DNA of 61,316 bases from a virus. Shown here one piece after another: positions 38,088 to 46,621 of this stretch; position 1 is the first letter of the stretch; each line of letters begins with the position of its first letter. The position numbers and the translations under genes were made by a program. Location of the stretch: IMG/VR virus record IMGVR_UViG_3300042465_001021, positions 1 to 61,316 of that record. One strand, given 5' to 3'. The notes under the pieces were generated by a model. The model saw only the letters and a list, made by a program, of their open reading frames with translations, was not told where the DNA came from and searched no databases.

Positions 38088-40628
38088 ATGGCCGTCGATA
38101 GAAGTTTGATGCAGGCTCCGATGGGTCTTGAAGCTATGGCTGCCGAGATGGAGCCGATTGAGATCGAGATCGTGGACCCAGAGGCGGTTCGCATCGGCAT
38201 CGATGGGATGGAGATTAGCCTTGAAAAAGAGGCACCCAGAGCAGAAGATTTCGACGCAAACCTTGCAGAATTTATCGATGAGCAAGAACTTCAACTCCTA
38301 GCGTCTGAACTGCTGGGAGACTACGAGCAGGATTTAAGTTCAAGAAAGGATTGGCTCGACACGTATGTAAAAGGACTAAAGATCCTCGGCATTCGCTACG
38401 AGGAAAGAACAGAGCCGTGGCCGGGTGCGTGTGGCGTGTTCCACCCGCTCTTGATGGAGTCGGCTGTTAAGTTCCAGTCCGAGACGATCATGGAGACCTT
38501 CCCAGCGATGGGTCCGGTCAAGACCAAGATTATCGGCAAGGAGACCCCGGAGAAGAAGGACTCGGCTATTCGTGTCGCTGATGACATGAACTACAAGCTG
38601 ACCGAGGAAATGAAGGAGTATCGCCCGGAGCATGAGCGTCTCCTGCTTTCGCTGGCTCTGTCGGGCAACGCATTTAAGAAGGTGTACTTTGACCCGTCAC
38701 TAAACCGTCAGACGGCTGTCTATATCCCGGCTGAAGATATCGTGGTGCCATACGGCGCTGCCAACATTGAATCGGCTGAGCGTGTTACGCACCGGATGCG
38801 TAAGACCAAGAACGAGGTCAAGAAGCTTCAGTACGCAGGGTTTTATCGTGACGTTGATCTGGGTGATCCGGTTCGCGTCATGGACGAGGTGGAGAAGCAG
38901 AAGGCAGAGGATCAAGGCTTCTCGGCAAGCATGGACGACCGGTTCCAGTTGCTTGAGATGCACGTGAACCTTGACCTGAAAGATTATCCAGACGTTGACG
39001 ATGACAATAGTGAGACGGGGATCGCACTGCCATACGTGGTGACGATTGAGAAGGGAACAGGAACAGTCCTAGCCATACGCAGGAACTGGAAAGAAGACGA
39101 TGAACTCAAAGCCAAGCGACAGCACTTTGTTCATTATGGTTACATCCCCGGCTTCGGGTTCTACTACTTTGGTCTCATCCACCTTATCGGCGGACACTCT
39201 AAGGCAGCTACATCACTTCTTCGCCAGCTTATCGACGCAGGAACACTCAGCAACCTTCCGGGTGGTCTCAAGTCGCGCGGGTTGCGAATTAAGGGAGACG
39301 ATACGCCTATTGCTCCGGGAGAATTCCGAGACGTAGACGTACCAAGTGGCGCGATCAAGGACAACATCCTCCCGCTGCCATACAAGGAACCCTCGCAGAC
39401 TCTTGCTCAGTTGATGGATCGAGTGGTCGAGGAAGGCCGCCGCTTCGCTGCTGTGTCGGATCTGAAAGTCAGCGATATGTCGTCGCAGGCTCCGGTCGGT
39501 ACGACGTTGGCTATTTTGGAGCGTGTTCTCAAGGTGATGTCGGCTGTTCAGGCTCGCATCCACTACACGATGAAGCAGGAGTTCAAGCTCCTCGCTGCGA
39601 TCATCCGAGACTATACGCCAGAGGAGTACAGCTACGAGCCAGAAGTCGGCGGTCGCAAGGCCAAGAAGTCCGACTACGACAACGTGGACATCCTCCCGGT
39701 GTCCGACCCGAACGCGGCAACCATGTCGCAGAAGGTGGTGCAGTACCAAGCTGTGCTGCAACTCTCGCAGTCGGCTCCTCAGATTTACGATTTACCCTAT
39801 CTTCATCGGCAGATGATTGAGACCTTGGGCATCAGGAATGCCAACAAGATTATCCCCGCTGCTGATGATCAAAAGCCTGTAGACCCGGTGACGGAGAACA
39901 TGAATCTCTTGAACGGCAAACCCGTCAAGGCGTTCTACTACCAAGATCACGAGGCGCATCTACAGGTTCACATGATGGCCATGCAAGATCCGAAAATCAT
40001 GCAGATTGTGGGTCAGAACCCGCAGGCTCAGTCCATCATGGCCGCTGGCGCTGCTCACATCATGGAGCACGTGGCGTTTCAGTACCGCAAGGAAATCGAG
40101 AAGCAGTTGGGAGCGAATCTCCCGCCGATGCCCGATGCGGAGAAAGACGAGAACTTCCTGCCAGAAGCAGCCGAGGTTCAGATATCTCAACTTGCCGCCG
40201 CAGCCGCTGCCAAGTTGTTGCAGAAGGATCAAGCCGAGGCCCAAGCCGCCCAAGCGCAGCAACAGGCGCAAGACCCTGTTATCCAGATGCAGCAGATGGA
40301 GCTTCAACTTCGTCAACAAGAGTTGCAGATCCAGCAGCAGAAGTTGCAGATCGATGCTCAGGTCAAAATGGCCGAGCAGCAGCGTAAAGAGAAGGAGTTG
40401 CAGATCGACGCGGCGCTCAAAGCCGATGAGATCGAACTTCGTCAGCTTGAGATATCGAACCGTCAGCAGATCGAAGCCGCCAAGATGGGCGCAGACATCC
40501 AGAAACACAAAGCTAGCTTGGCTGCGAAACAGCAGGCAGACGGAGTGCGGATGGGCATCGATATTGCCAAGGCAAAAGAATCCGCTGATCTTCAGCGTAA
40601 CCGCCCCCAAAAGGGCAAGAAGGAGTAA
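38088..40628 (+). CDS. Portal protein
   Basis: An 846-aa protein, AGGAG before the ATG. Residues 80-480 match the P22-like portal pattern of podovirus-type phages: WLDTYVKGLKILG then EPWPGACGVFHPLLMESAVKF, IVVPYGAANIESAERVTHRM, and FRDVDVPSGAIKDNILPLPY. The last 160 residues are Gln/Ala/Lys/Glu coiled coil, like the long barrel helices of P22-type portals. It forms the dodecameric DNA gate at one capsid vertex. Confidence 0.85.
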   Translation: MAVDRSLMQAPMGLEAMAAEMEPIEIEIVDPEAVRIGIDGMEISLEKEAPRAEDFDANLAEFIDEQELQLLASELLGDYEQDLSSRKDWLDTYVKGLKILGIRYEERTEPWPGACGVFHPLLMESAVKFQSETIMETFPAMGPVKTKIIGKETPEKKDSAIRVADDMNYKLTEEMKEYRPEHERLLLSLALSGNAFKKVYFDPSLNRQTAVYIPAEDIVVPYGAANIESAERVTHRMRKTKNEVKKLQYAGFYRDVDLGDPVRVMDEVEKQKAEDQGFSASMDDRFQLLEMHVNLDLKDYPDVDDDNSETGIALPYVVTIEKGTGTVLAIRRNWKEDDELKAKRQHFVHYGYIPGFGFYYFGLIHLIGGHSKAATSLLRQLIDAGTLSNLPGGLKSRGLRIKGDDTPIAPGEFRDVDVPSGAIKDNILPLPYKEPSQTLAQLMDRVVEEGRRFAAVSDLKVSDMSSQAPVGTTLAILERVLKVMSAVQARIHYTMKQEFKLLAAIIRDYTPEEYSYEPEVGGRKAKKSDYDNVDILPVSDPNAATMSQKVVQYQAVLQLSQSAPQIYDLPYLHRQMIETLGIRNANKIIPAADDQKPVDPVTENMNLLNGKPVKAFYYQDHEAHLQVHMMAMQDPKIMQIVGQNPQAQSIMAAGAAHIMEHVAFQYRKEIEKQLGANLPPMPDAEKDENFLPEAAEVQISQLAAAAAAKLLQKDQAEAQAAQAQQQAQDPVIQMQQMELQLRQQELQIQQQKLQIDAQVKMAEQQRKEKELQIDAALKADEIELRQLEISNRQQIEAAKMGADIQKHKASLAAKQQADGVRMGIDIAKAKESADLQRNRPQKGKKE

Positions 40629-40826
40629 ATGAGTTATACGACAGCACTCGACTACCTCAAATCAAAACTTGAGGACGAGCGTTCCAACATCGTGTCTTTT
40701 CTGTCTCAAGGCACTTTGAAGGACATCGAAGAGTATCGAAGATTGTGCGGCATCATCCAAGGTCTTGATGCAGCCAAAGTTTTGATTTCAGACCTTGAAA
40801 AACGGATGGAGACAGACGATGAGTAA
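40629..40826 (+). CDS. Small helical protein after the portal
   Basis: A 65-aa protein starting right after the portal stop. Helical throughout (ALDYLKSKLEDERSNIVSFL split, then CGIIQGLDAAKVLISDLEKR). Similar tiny proteins follow the portal gene in related environmental phages. It might aid portal or prohead assembly. Confidence 0.65.
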   Translation: MSYTTALDYLKSKLEDERSNIVSFLSQGTLKDIEEYRRLCGIIQGLDAAKVLISDLEKRMETDDE

Positions 40827-41196
40827 TATTGATATTGAGAAAACACAGGAAGAGGCCAAGAAAGCCTCGTTGCTCCCAGCGCCGAGAGGGTATCGGTTGC
40901 TGTGCGCGGTTCCTCATGTAGAAGAGGAATTTGAAGGCGGCATCGTCAAGGCCGAGGACACCAAGCGTACGGAGGAACTGACTACGGTCGTTCTCTTTGT
41001 CGTGAAGGTGGGTGACATGGCCTACAAGGATAAGGATCGGTTTCCGACTGGTCCGTGGTGCAAGGAAGGGGACTTTGTTCTGACCCGTCCGTACGCAGGC
41101 ACCCGCGTGGTCATTCATGGCCGCGAGTTCCGAATCATCAACGACGACAGTGTGGAAGCGGTGGTCGATGACCCCCGTGGTATCCGCCGCGCATAA
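40819..41196 (+). CDS. GroES-like co-chaperonin
   Basis: A 125-aa protein. Start ATG 40819 has GGAG seven bases upstream and overlaps the preceding stop. PRGYRLLCAVPHVEEEFEGG, then IVKAEDTKRTEE (mobile-loop region), VVKVGDMA, WCKEGDFVLTRPYAGTRV and FRIINDDSVEAVV follow the order of the Cpn10 beta-barrel. Phage co-chaperonins such as T4 gp31 replace GroES so that GroEL can fold the capsid protein. Its place between portal and scaffold genes supports this role. Confidence 0.75.
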   Translation: MSNIDIEKTQEEAKKASLLPAPRGYRLLCAVPHVEEEFEGGIVKAEDTKRTEELTTVVLFVVKVGDMAYKDKDRFPTGPWCKEGDFVLTRPYAGTRVVIHGREFRIINDDSVEAVVDDPRGIRRA

Positions 41197-41206
41197 GGAG
41201 TAAATC

Positions 41207-42181
41207 ATGGCAGATCTTGAAGAATACAAATTCCCCGACGAAGTAGAGGCTGAAAACAAAGCCAAAGACACGGCGGGTGAAGACGATTTCAGTATTGAAA
41301 TTGTGGACGATATGCCTCCAGAGGATCGGCAGCATTCTCGCCCGATGCCCGAGGAAATCGTTAAGAAGCTGGAAAAGGACGAGTTGGATGAGTATTCCGA
41401 CGACGTAAAAGAACGCTTCCGCCAGATGAAAAAGGTCTGGAATGACGAGCGTCGTGCCAAGGAATCAGCAGCCCGTGAGCGTGAGGAAGCCCTCAAGTTC
41501 GCTCAATCTCAGATGGAAGAGAACAAGCGTCTCAAGCAGCGCCTTGGCGTTGGTGAGCGAGTCTTTATCCAAGAGGTCACTAAGGCTGCAAACAACGAGC
41601 TTTTGACCGCTAAAGAAAAGCTAAAGCAAGCTTACGAATCAGGCGATGCCGAAAACATTGCTCTGGCTCAAGAGGCGATGACTGACGCGAAGCTTAAACT
41701 GAAACAGTACGAAGGCTTCCGTCCCTCTTTACAATCAGAAGAGGAAAGTGTACAACCGCCTCAACAGGTAACGACGCCACAAGCGCCTGCTCCAGCAATC
41801 GACCCAAAAGCCGATGCTTGGAAACGGAACAACACTTGGTTCGGCGTGGACGAGGAGATGACCGCCCTCGCACTCGGCCTGCACGAAAAACTGGTCAGGT
41901 CTGGAGTCGATCCGCGTAGTGACGAGTACTACCAAAAGATCGATGCAACGATGAGGAAGCGGTTTCCTGAGACGTTCGACGACGTTGAAGAAGCCAAACC
42001 TCAAAAGGAAGAACCCAAACCTTCTTCTAAGTCAAAGCCATCCACAAACGTGGCCCCTGTAACGCGGGGAACCGCACCTCGTCAAATTCGTTTGACGGCT
42101 ACGCAAGTTGCTCTGGCTAAAAAACTTGGCTTGAGTAATGAACAGTACGCACGTGAATTGATGAAACTGGAGGCTAACTAA
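41207..42181 (+). CDS. Scaffolding protein
   Basis: A 324-aa protein with AAGGAG upstream. Acidic N-terminus (EEYKFPDEVEAENKAKD), long charged coiled coil (residues 50-175), a Pro/Gln linker (180-205) and a basic C-terminal helix (RQIRLTATQVALAKKLGLSN), the usual plan of a phage scaffold whose basic tail binds capsid. Located between portal and capsid genes. It would template prohead assembly and then leave. Confidence 0.75.
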   Translation: MADLEEYKFPDEVEAENKAKDTAGEDDFSIEIVDDMPPEDRQHSRPMPEEIVKKLEKDELDEYSDDVKERFRQMKKVWNDERRAKESAAREREEALKFAQSQMEENKRLKQRLGVGERVFIQEVTKAANNELLTAKEKLKQAYESGDAENIALAQEAMTDAKLKLKQYEGFRPSLQSEEESVQPPQQVTTPQAPAPAIDPKADAWKRNNTWFGVDEEMTALALGLHEKLVRSGVDPRSDEYYQKIDATMRKRFPETFDDVEEAKPQKEEPKPSSKSKPSTNVAPVTRGTAPRQIRLTATQVALAKKLGLSNEQYARELMKLEAN

Positions 42182-42182
42182 A

Positions 42183-42632
42183 ATGGCTGAGAATCGTTTG
42201 CAACGAGAAGTTGAGAGTAGAGACGCCGCGCAGCGAAAGATGTCGTGGGCACCGCCCCAAACGCTCCCCGAACCGGAGCCGCAGGAAGGTTGGGTGTTCC
42301 GCTGGATTCGGACCAGTATTATGGGTCAAGCAGATCCCTCTAATACGTCTGCAAAGTTTCGGGAAGGCTGGGAGCCTGTGAAGGCTTCTGAACAACCCAA
42401 GCTGATGATGCAAGCTGATCCCAATGGACGTTTTAAAGACAACATTGAGATTGGTGGGTTGTTGCTCTGCAAGGCTCCAAAGGAGTTGATGGACCAGCGT
42501 GATAGCTATTACGCGAAACAGGCCCAAGCTCAGTTGCAGTCAGTGGACAACAACTTTATGAGGCTGAACGACGAACGTATGCCCCTCTTCACTGAGAAGA
42601 AAACTACGGTCTCGTTTGGCAAGGGTAAATAA
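42183..42632 (+). CDS. Virion assembly protein (EGWVFRWIRTSIMGQADP motif)
   Basis: A 149-aa protein. QEGWVFRWIRTSIMGQADPS, then KFREGWEPVKASEQP, recurs in a family encoded between scaffold and capsid genes in environmental phages. The C-terminal half has a helix (LMDQRDSYYAKQAQAQLQSV split) followed by a short basic tail. Exact role is unknown. Confidence 0.65.
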   Translation: MAENRLQREVESRDAAQRKMSWAPPQTLPEPEPQEGWVFRWIRTSIMGQADPSNTSAKFREGWEPVKASEQPKLMMQADPNGRFKDNIEIGGLLLCKAPKELMDQRDSYYAKQAQAQLQSVDNNFMRLNDERMPLFTEKKTTVSFGKGK

Positions 42633-42650
42633 CTTATTTTGGAGTAACAA

Positions 42651-43310
42651 ATGGCTTATCCTACCGTTGACAAGCCTTATGGCTTGAAGCCGATCAACTT
42701 GATCGGTGGGCAGGTGTTTGCCGGTGCAACTCGTCAGCGTCGTATCGCTTCTGGTGCTGCTAGCATCGGTTACGGTGACCCGCTGCAATTTGCTTCGGAC
42801 GGCACTGTTGAAGTAACGACCTCGACGACGACGGCCCCTGTCGCTGGCTTTGCTGGCGTGTTCTTGGGCTGTAACTTCGTATCCTCTGTGACGGGTCAGC
42901 CGACCTACTCGCAGTCTTGGATTTCGGGTACTGCGGTCAAGGCTGGTACGTACATTGTTGCGTACGTGGTTGACGACCCGGACACTCTGTTCAAGGCTGT
43001 TGGTGTGACGGCTTCGCTGGTGGTTTCGACCACGGGCGGTTTCGAGTACACGAGCATTGGTTTGAACGTGGCTCTCGTGGCGAACACGCTGAACACGACG
43101 ACGAACGATTCGCAACAGGGTCTGTTGGTTGGCTCGGCTGCCACTACTCGTGCGTTGCCGATGCGTATCATCGACGTTGTTGAAGACACGGCGTTCGTGT
43201 CGAGCGGTACCGTTTACTACCCTGAAGTTATCGTCAAGTTTAACGCTCCGTACGTAACTTCTGGCGTGGTTGAGGGCGGTCACGCTTACAACAACCCGCT
43301 GGGTATTTAA
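42651..43310 (+). CDS. Capsid-associated (decoration or minor head) protein
   Basis: A 219-aa protein with GGAG eight bases before the ATG. MAYPTVDKPYGLKPINLIGGQVFAG, split at the Gly turn, then beta-rich Thr/Val/Ser segments throughout. Codon use is that of highly expressed genes. Immediately upstream of the major capsid gene; a decoration or stabilising protein is likely. Confidence 0.65.
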   Translation: MAYPTVDKPYGLKPINLIGGQVFAGATRQRRIASGAASIGYGDPLQFASDGTVEVTTSTTTAPVAGFAGVFLGCNFVSSVTGQPTYSQSWISGTAVKAGTYIVAYVVDDPDTLFKAVGVTASLVVSTTGGFEYTSIGLNVALVANTLNTTTNDSQQGLLVGSAATTRALPMRIIDVVEDTAFVSSGTVYYPEVIVKFNAPYVTSGVVEGGHAYNNPLGI

Positions 43311-43325
43311 TAGGAGTTCTGAAAA

Positions 43326-44234
43326 ATGGCTATTTCACGTGCACAATTACTCAAAGAACTCCTTCCGGGTTTGAACGCCCTGTTTGGTCTTGAGTACAAG
43401 TCCTATGGTGAGGAGCACAAGGAGATCTACGATACCGAGACCTCCGAGCGTTCCTTTGAAGAAGAGACGAAGCTGAGCGGATTCTCCGCTGCCCCCGTGA
43501 AGAACGAGGGTCAGGCCATTGCGTACGACAACGCGCAGGAAGCTTGGACGGCTCGTTACAACCACGAGACGATTGCTCTCGGCTTCTCCATCACGGAAGA
43601 GGCGGTTGAGGACAACCTGTACGACTCGCTCAGCAAGCGTTATACAAAGGCTCTTGCTCGCGCTATGGCGTACACGAAGCAGGTCAAGGCGGCGTCGGTT
43701 CTGAACAATGGCTTCTCTTCGTCCTACGTGGGCGGTGACGGCCAGCCGTTGTTCTCGGCCTCGCATCCGCTTGTTTCGGGTGGCACCAACAGCAACCGTT
43801 TGACGGCCTCGGATCTCAACGAAACTTCGTTGGAAGCTGCGGTTATTCAGATTGCTGGTTGGACCGACGAACGTGGTCTCTTGATCGCGGCGAAGCCCAA
43901 CAAGCTCATCGTGCCCCCGTCATTGATGTTCACTGCCAAGCGACTCCTCGATACGGAACTCCGTGTTGCGACCGCTGACAACGACATCAACGCGTTAAAG
44001 GCGATGGGTTCGATTCCGGGCGGTTACACCGTGAACCACTTCTTGACCGACACGAATGCTTGGTTCTTGACGACCGACGTTCCGAACGGCATGAAGCACT
44101 TCGTTCGTACCCCGCTGCAAAACAGCATGGATGGCGATTTCGACACCGGCAACGTCCGGTACAAGAGCCGCGAGCGTTATAGCTTCGGCTGGTCGGACCC
44201 GCTGGGCATGTTCGCTTCGCCGGGCGCGTCCTGA
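43326..44234 (+). CDS. Major capsid protein (Mu gpT-like HK97 fold)
   Basis: A 302-aa protein, AGGAG upstream. N-terminal helix MAISRAQLLKELLPGLNALFG, then an acidic N-arm (EIYDTETSERSFEEETKL), the spine-helix region YTKALARAMAYTKQVKAASVL, PLFSASHPL, and PNKLIVPPSLMFTAKRLL, a pattern of Mu gpT-type major head proteins. It ends SFGWSDPLGMF. The gene is followed by the strongest terminator in the late arm, as expected for an abundant message end. Confidence 0.85.
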   Translation: MAISRAQLLKELLPGLNALFGLEYKSYGEEHKEIYDTETSERSFEEETKLSGFSAAPVKNEGQAIAYDNAQEAWTARYNHETIALGFSITEEAVEDNLYDSLSKRYTKALARAMAYTKQVKAASVLNNGFSSSYVGGDGQPLFSASHPLVSGGTNSNRLTASDLNETSLEAAVIQIAGWTDERGLLIAAKPNKLIVPPSLMFTAKRLLDTELRVATADNDINALKAMGSIPGGYTVNHFLTDTNAWFLTTDVPNGMKHFVRTPLQNSMDGDFDTGNVRYKSRERYSFGWSDPLGMFASPGAS

Positions 44235-44260
44235 GTTTGATTGAGTCCTAGAGAGATTGG

Positions 44261-44298
44261 GGGGTTACAAGTAGAAATGCTTGTAGCCCCTCTTTTTT
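44261..44298 (+). terminator. Strong Rho-independent terminator after the capsid gene
   Basis: An 11-bp stem (GGGGTTACAAG/CTTGTAGCCCC, one G-T pair), an 8-nt loop and a T-rich tail TCTTTTTT, 27 bases after the capsid stop. Confidence 0.9.
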
Positions 44299-44329
44299 AG
44301 TGATATACAGTCGTTATCGGGAAAAAACC

Positions 44330-44372
44330 GTTTACCAGACAGCCCCGACTGACGACATGCAGACTGGTAAAC
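44330..44372. repeat. Inverted repeat GTTTACCAG/CTGGTAAAC
   Basis: Perfect 9-base arms separated by 25 bases, between the capsid terminator and the next gene. No clear promoter hexamers were found beside it. It could be a regulator site for the second half of the late arm or a leader stem. Confidence 0.6.
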
Positions 44373-44397
44373 ATTTACTCGCATGTGAGGAATTGAA

Positions 44398-44616
44398 ATG
44401 GCACGTACTACGTTTTCGGGTCCGGTTAAGTCGGACAATGGCTTTGAGGGCGATATCGTTGGTGGTGTTGTATCCGCTTCGACCCTTGTGATCGGTACGA
44501 CGACTGTCACTGCTGGTGTCGCCACGGGTTCGGTTTCGGCTCAAGCCGGTTATATCCCGGTCAAAATTGGATCGACCGTTAAGTACATCGCGCTGTATTC
44601 CAGCCTGACTCCGTAA
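44398..44616 (+). CDS. Small beta-rich head protein
   Basis: A 72-aa protein with GAGGAATTGAA before the ATG. MARTTFSGPVKSDNGFEG is followed by Val/Thr/Gly-rich beta sequence. Proteins starting like this follow the capsid gene in many environmental phages and are probably decoration proteins. Confidence 0.6.
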   Translation: MARTTFSGPVKSDNGFEGDIVGGVVSASTLVIGTTTVTAGVATGSVSAQAGYIPVKIGSTVKYIALYSSLTP

Positions 44617-44626
44617 GATTTCGTAG

Positions 44627-44645
44627 GGGGGCGCAAGCCCCCTTC
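44627..44645 (+). terminator. GNRA-capped hairpin, possible weak terminator
   Basis: GGGGGC-GCAA-GCCCCC with a GCAA tetraloop, followed by only TTC, located between two small head genes. The poor T-run makes it more likely an mRNA-stabilising or partial terminator hairpin. Confidence 0.45.
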
Positions 44646-44665
44646 ATCCATTACAGGAGATCCAG

Positions 44666-44971
44666 ATGGGTATGCAAACAGATGTCTTAGCCAGTCAACC
44701 CCGTACTGATGCGGGGCAACTGCTGGACCAGAATAGCCTTGTTATTGGCCGTTCGCGTGTGAAAGCGATTTACATCATCCCGACCTCTTCGGCTGGTCAA
44801 GTCGTGTTCCGCGATGGCGGATCGGGCGGTCCGGTCAAGATCACCGTGAACACCCTTGCTAGTTCCAGCGCACCGGATTACGTCCTGCTGCCGGGTGAAG
44901 GTCTTCTCTTCCAAGAGAACGTCTACATTGCCCCGTCAGCCGTAGTCTCGACGATGGTGATCTATGGCTAA
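44666..44971 (+). CDS. Small beta-rich virion protein
   Basis: A 101-aa protein, AGGAG upstream. VKAIYIIPTSSAGQVVFRDGG, split at Ser/Gly turns, and VYIAPSAVVSTMVIYG suggest a beta sandwich. Probably a head or head-completion protein by its position. Overlaps the following gene by eight bases. Confidence 0.6.
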   Translation: MGMQTDVLASQPRTDAGQLLDQNSLVIGRSRVKAIYIIPTSSAGQVVFRDGGSGGPVKITVNTLASSSAPDYVLLPGEGLLFQENVYIAPSAVVSTMVIYG

Positions 44972-45218
44972 GTCTCCGGCTTGGCAGCGCAAGGAAGGGA
45001 AGAACCCGAAGGGCGGCTTGAATGCCAAAGGTCGGGCTTCTTACAACCGAGCTAATCCCGGTAAACCCGGCCTGAAGGCACCGCAGCCTGAAGGCGGACC
45101 TCGTAAGAAATCATTCTGTGCGAGGATGTCGGGAATGAAGAAAAAGCTGACAAGCGCGAAGACGGCCAATGATCCCAACAGTCGTATCAACAAGTCCCTC
45201 AGAGCATGGAACTGCTGA
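44964..45218 (+). CDS. DUF6321-like basic protein
   Basis: An 84-aa, very basic protein. WQRKEGKNPKGGLNAKGRAS and then KKSFCARMSGMKKKL, DPNSRINKSLRAWNC match the DUF6321 domain found in marine and freshwater phages. It begins a run of tiny Lys/Arg-rich genes, which could be packaged DNA-binding proteins. Confidence 0.75.
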   Translation: MAKSPAWQRKEGKNPKGGLNAKGRASYNRANPGKPGLKAPQPEGGPRKKSFCARMSGMKKKLTSAKTANDPNSRINKSLRAWNC

Positions 45219-45219
45219 T

Positions 45220-45456
45220 ATGGAGATGGTCGTCTGGAACATGGTTCTTACGGGAATCGTGGCCATTTTGGGCTTTATCTTGAAAGAGAAGTTTGAAGAA
45301 CTCAAACGACTTGGCATCCTGCTCAACAGGACACGCGAAGAAGTAGCCCGTGACCACGTGACTCGTGCAGAAGTACGAGCAGATAACGAACAACTTTTGG
45401 CCCGACTTGACCGGTTGGAACAGAAAATTGACAGGCTGGTAGAAAATGCCAAGTAA
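45220..45456 (+). CDS. Small membrane-anchored coiled-coil protein
   Basis: A 78-aa protein starting two bases after the previous stop. Residues 4-22 (VVWNMVLTGIVAILGFIL) form one membrane helix, followed by a charged coiled coil (LNRTREEVARDHVTRAEVRA). The plan resembles small holin-like or spanin-like proteins, but its location far from the lysis genes leaves this open. Confidence 0.6.
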   Translation: MEMVVWNMVLTGIVAILGFILKEKFEELKRLGILLNRTREEVARDHVTRAEVRADNEQLLARLDRLEQKIDRLVENAK

Positions 45457-45589
45457 ATCTGGCAAGCAACATCGTTTAATGGCCTTGGTTGCGAATGACC
45501 CGAAAGCAGCCAAACGTCTTGGAGTCCCCCAAAAGGTTGGGAAGGAATTCATGAAGGCTGACAAGGGTCGCAAGTTCAAGAGGAAATAA
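45446..45589 (+). CDS. 47-aa basic protein (MPSKSGKQHRLM)
   Basis: An open frame of 48 codons overlapping the end of the membrane-protein gene by 11 bases. MPSKSGKQHRLMALVAN, then LGVPQKVGKEFMKADKGRKF, is a conserved small phage protein pattern. Basic, probably DNA-binding and packaged or structural. Too short for default gene callers. Confidence 0.75.
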   Translation: MPSKSGKQHRLMALVANDPKAAKRLGVPQKVGKEFMKADKGRKFKRK

Positions 45590-45591
45590 TC

Positions 45592-45807
45592 ATGGGAATG
45601 TCTCGTAAAGCGATTGATATGGCGAAAGCTGGCCGTGCTATGAAGCAGCCGACTCCTGACATGATGGGTCGTGCTATGGCTCCCGGCATGAAGAAGGGCG
45701 GCAAGGTAAAGTCTGGAAGCTCAGCCTCCAAGCGTGCTGACGGCGTTGCTCACAAGGGCAAGACCAAGGGCAAGATGGTCAAGATGGCTTACGGCGGTAA
45801 GTGCTAA
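45592..45807 (+). CDS. Small basic protein with C-terminal SASKRADG..KGKTKGKMV tag
   Basis: A 71-aa protein. A helical Met/Ala-rich N-terminus is followed by MKKGGKVKSG and the tag ASKRADGVAHKGKTKGKMV. The same tag ends the next two proteins. Tightly spaced (two bases from the previous stop, one-base overlap with the next gene). Confidence 0.7.
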   Translation: MGMSRKAIDMAKAGRAMKQPTPDMMGRAMAPGMKKGGKVKSGSSASKRADGVAHKGKTKGKMVKMAYGGKC

Positions 45808-46034
45808 TGAGCAGCAAGAACAAACCCAAGATGCCCCCTCCGTCCCCTTCGGACGACTTGATCCCTCCGTCGATGCTTCCGGATAAGCCGGGAATTCCTC
45901 CGGGCAAAGGCTACGGCGACGACATCAAAAAGAAGCCCCCAGTGAAAAAGGCTGGCGGGGGTTCAATCGGCTCTGCTTCCAAGCGTGCTGATGGTTGCGC
46001 TATTCGCGGTAAAACCCGAGGGAAGTTTGTATGA
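45807..46034 (+). CDS. Pro-rich small protein with the same C-terminal tag
   Basis: A 75-aa protein starting at ATG 45807, overlapping the preceding TAA (TAATG). Pro/Lys-rich body (PPPSPSDDLIPPSMLP), then KKAGGGSIG and the tag ASKRADGCAIRGKTRGKFV. Second of three consecutive genes with this ending. Confidence 0.7.
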   Translation: MSSKNKPKMPPPSPSDDLIPPSMLPDKPGIPPGKGYGDDIKKKPPVKKAGGGSIGSASKRADGCAIRGKTRGKFV

Positions 46035-46621
46035 AAGGCTTCGGCAGTCGTGGCTACGGCGCTAAAAAGCGTATGCGTAAGTTTGAAGAGGGCGGCCCGA
46101 CTGATTATGCAGAGTCGGGAAGTGCTGGTAGCACCAACATCAGCTTCGGTGAGGCATTCAAGGCCGCACGTAAGCAGGGTCTGAAGACCTTTACTTGGCG
46201 TGGCAAGGAATACACCACTGAGACCAAGGAAGATAAGGCCAAGAAGTCACTTGACGAAGTGGAAGTTAAGAGCAAGCGTCCTGACTTCAAGGAAATCTAC
46301 GAGCGCGATACGGTGACGGATAAGGCTGGCATGGGTCAGCGCGGTTCGTCTATTCGTGGCGGTAAGCGCAACATGACCGTTGATCAGAAGATTGGCGAGT
46401 CGATCCGCGCTTCTACGAAAAGCATGAAGAACACTGATAGTGCTTATGAGCGCCTTGCTGCTACGGCTGGTTCACGTAAGCAGGAATCAGAGCGCAAAGC
46501 CAAGCGTGTCAACGAAGCCCGTGAGTCTATGAGCTACCGTAAAGGTGGTTCGGTTGGTTCGGCTTCCAAACGTGCTGACGGCATTGCTGTTCGTGGCAAG
46601 ACAAAGGGACGGATGGTCTGA
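46031..46621 (+). CDS. 196-aa basic protein with the same C-terminal tag
   Basis: ATG overlaps the previous TGA. Sequence is basic with MKGFGSRGYGAKKRMRKFEEGG at the start (split by Gly), a beta patch FKAARKQGLKTFTWRGKEYT, coiled coil and the end RKGGSVG-SASKRADGIAVRGKTKGRMV. Third and longest of the tagged proteins. May be a packaged DNA-binding protein. Confidence 0.7.
   Translation: MKGFGSRGYGAKKRMRKFEEGGPTDYAESGSAGSTNISFGEAFKAARKQGLKTFTWRGKEYTTETKEDKAKKSLDEVEVKSKRPDFKEIYERDTVTDKAGMGQRGSSIRGGKRNMTVDQKIGESIRASTKSMKNTDSAYERLAATAGSRKQESERKAKRVNEARESMSYRKGGSVGSASKRADGIAVRGKTKGRMV

Noticed and set aside
45220-45456. Second lysis cassette (also 47169-47420)
   Set aside because: Both have one membrane helix and a coil, but no endolysin or paired outer spanin is nearby, and the holin-lysozyme pair at 59461-60431 is complete; left as unknown membrane proteins.
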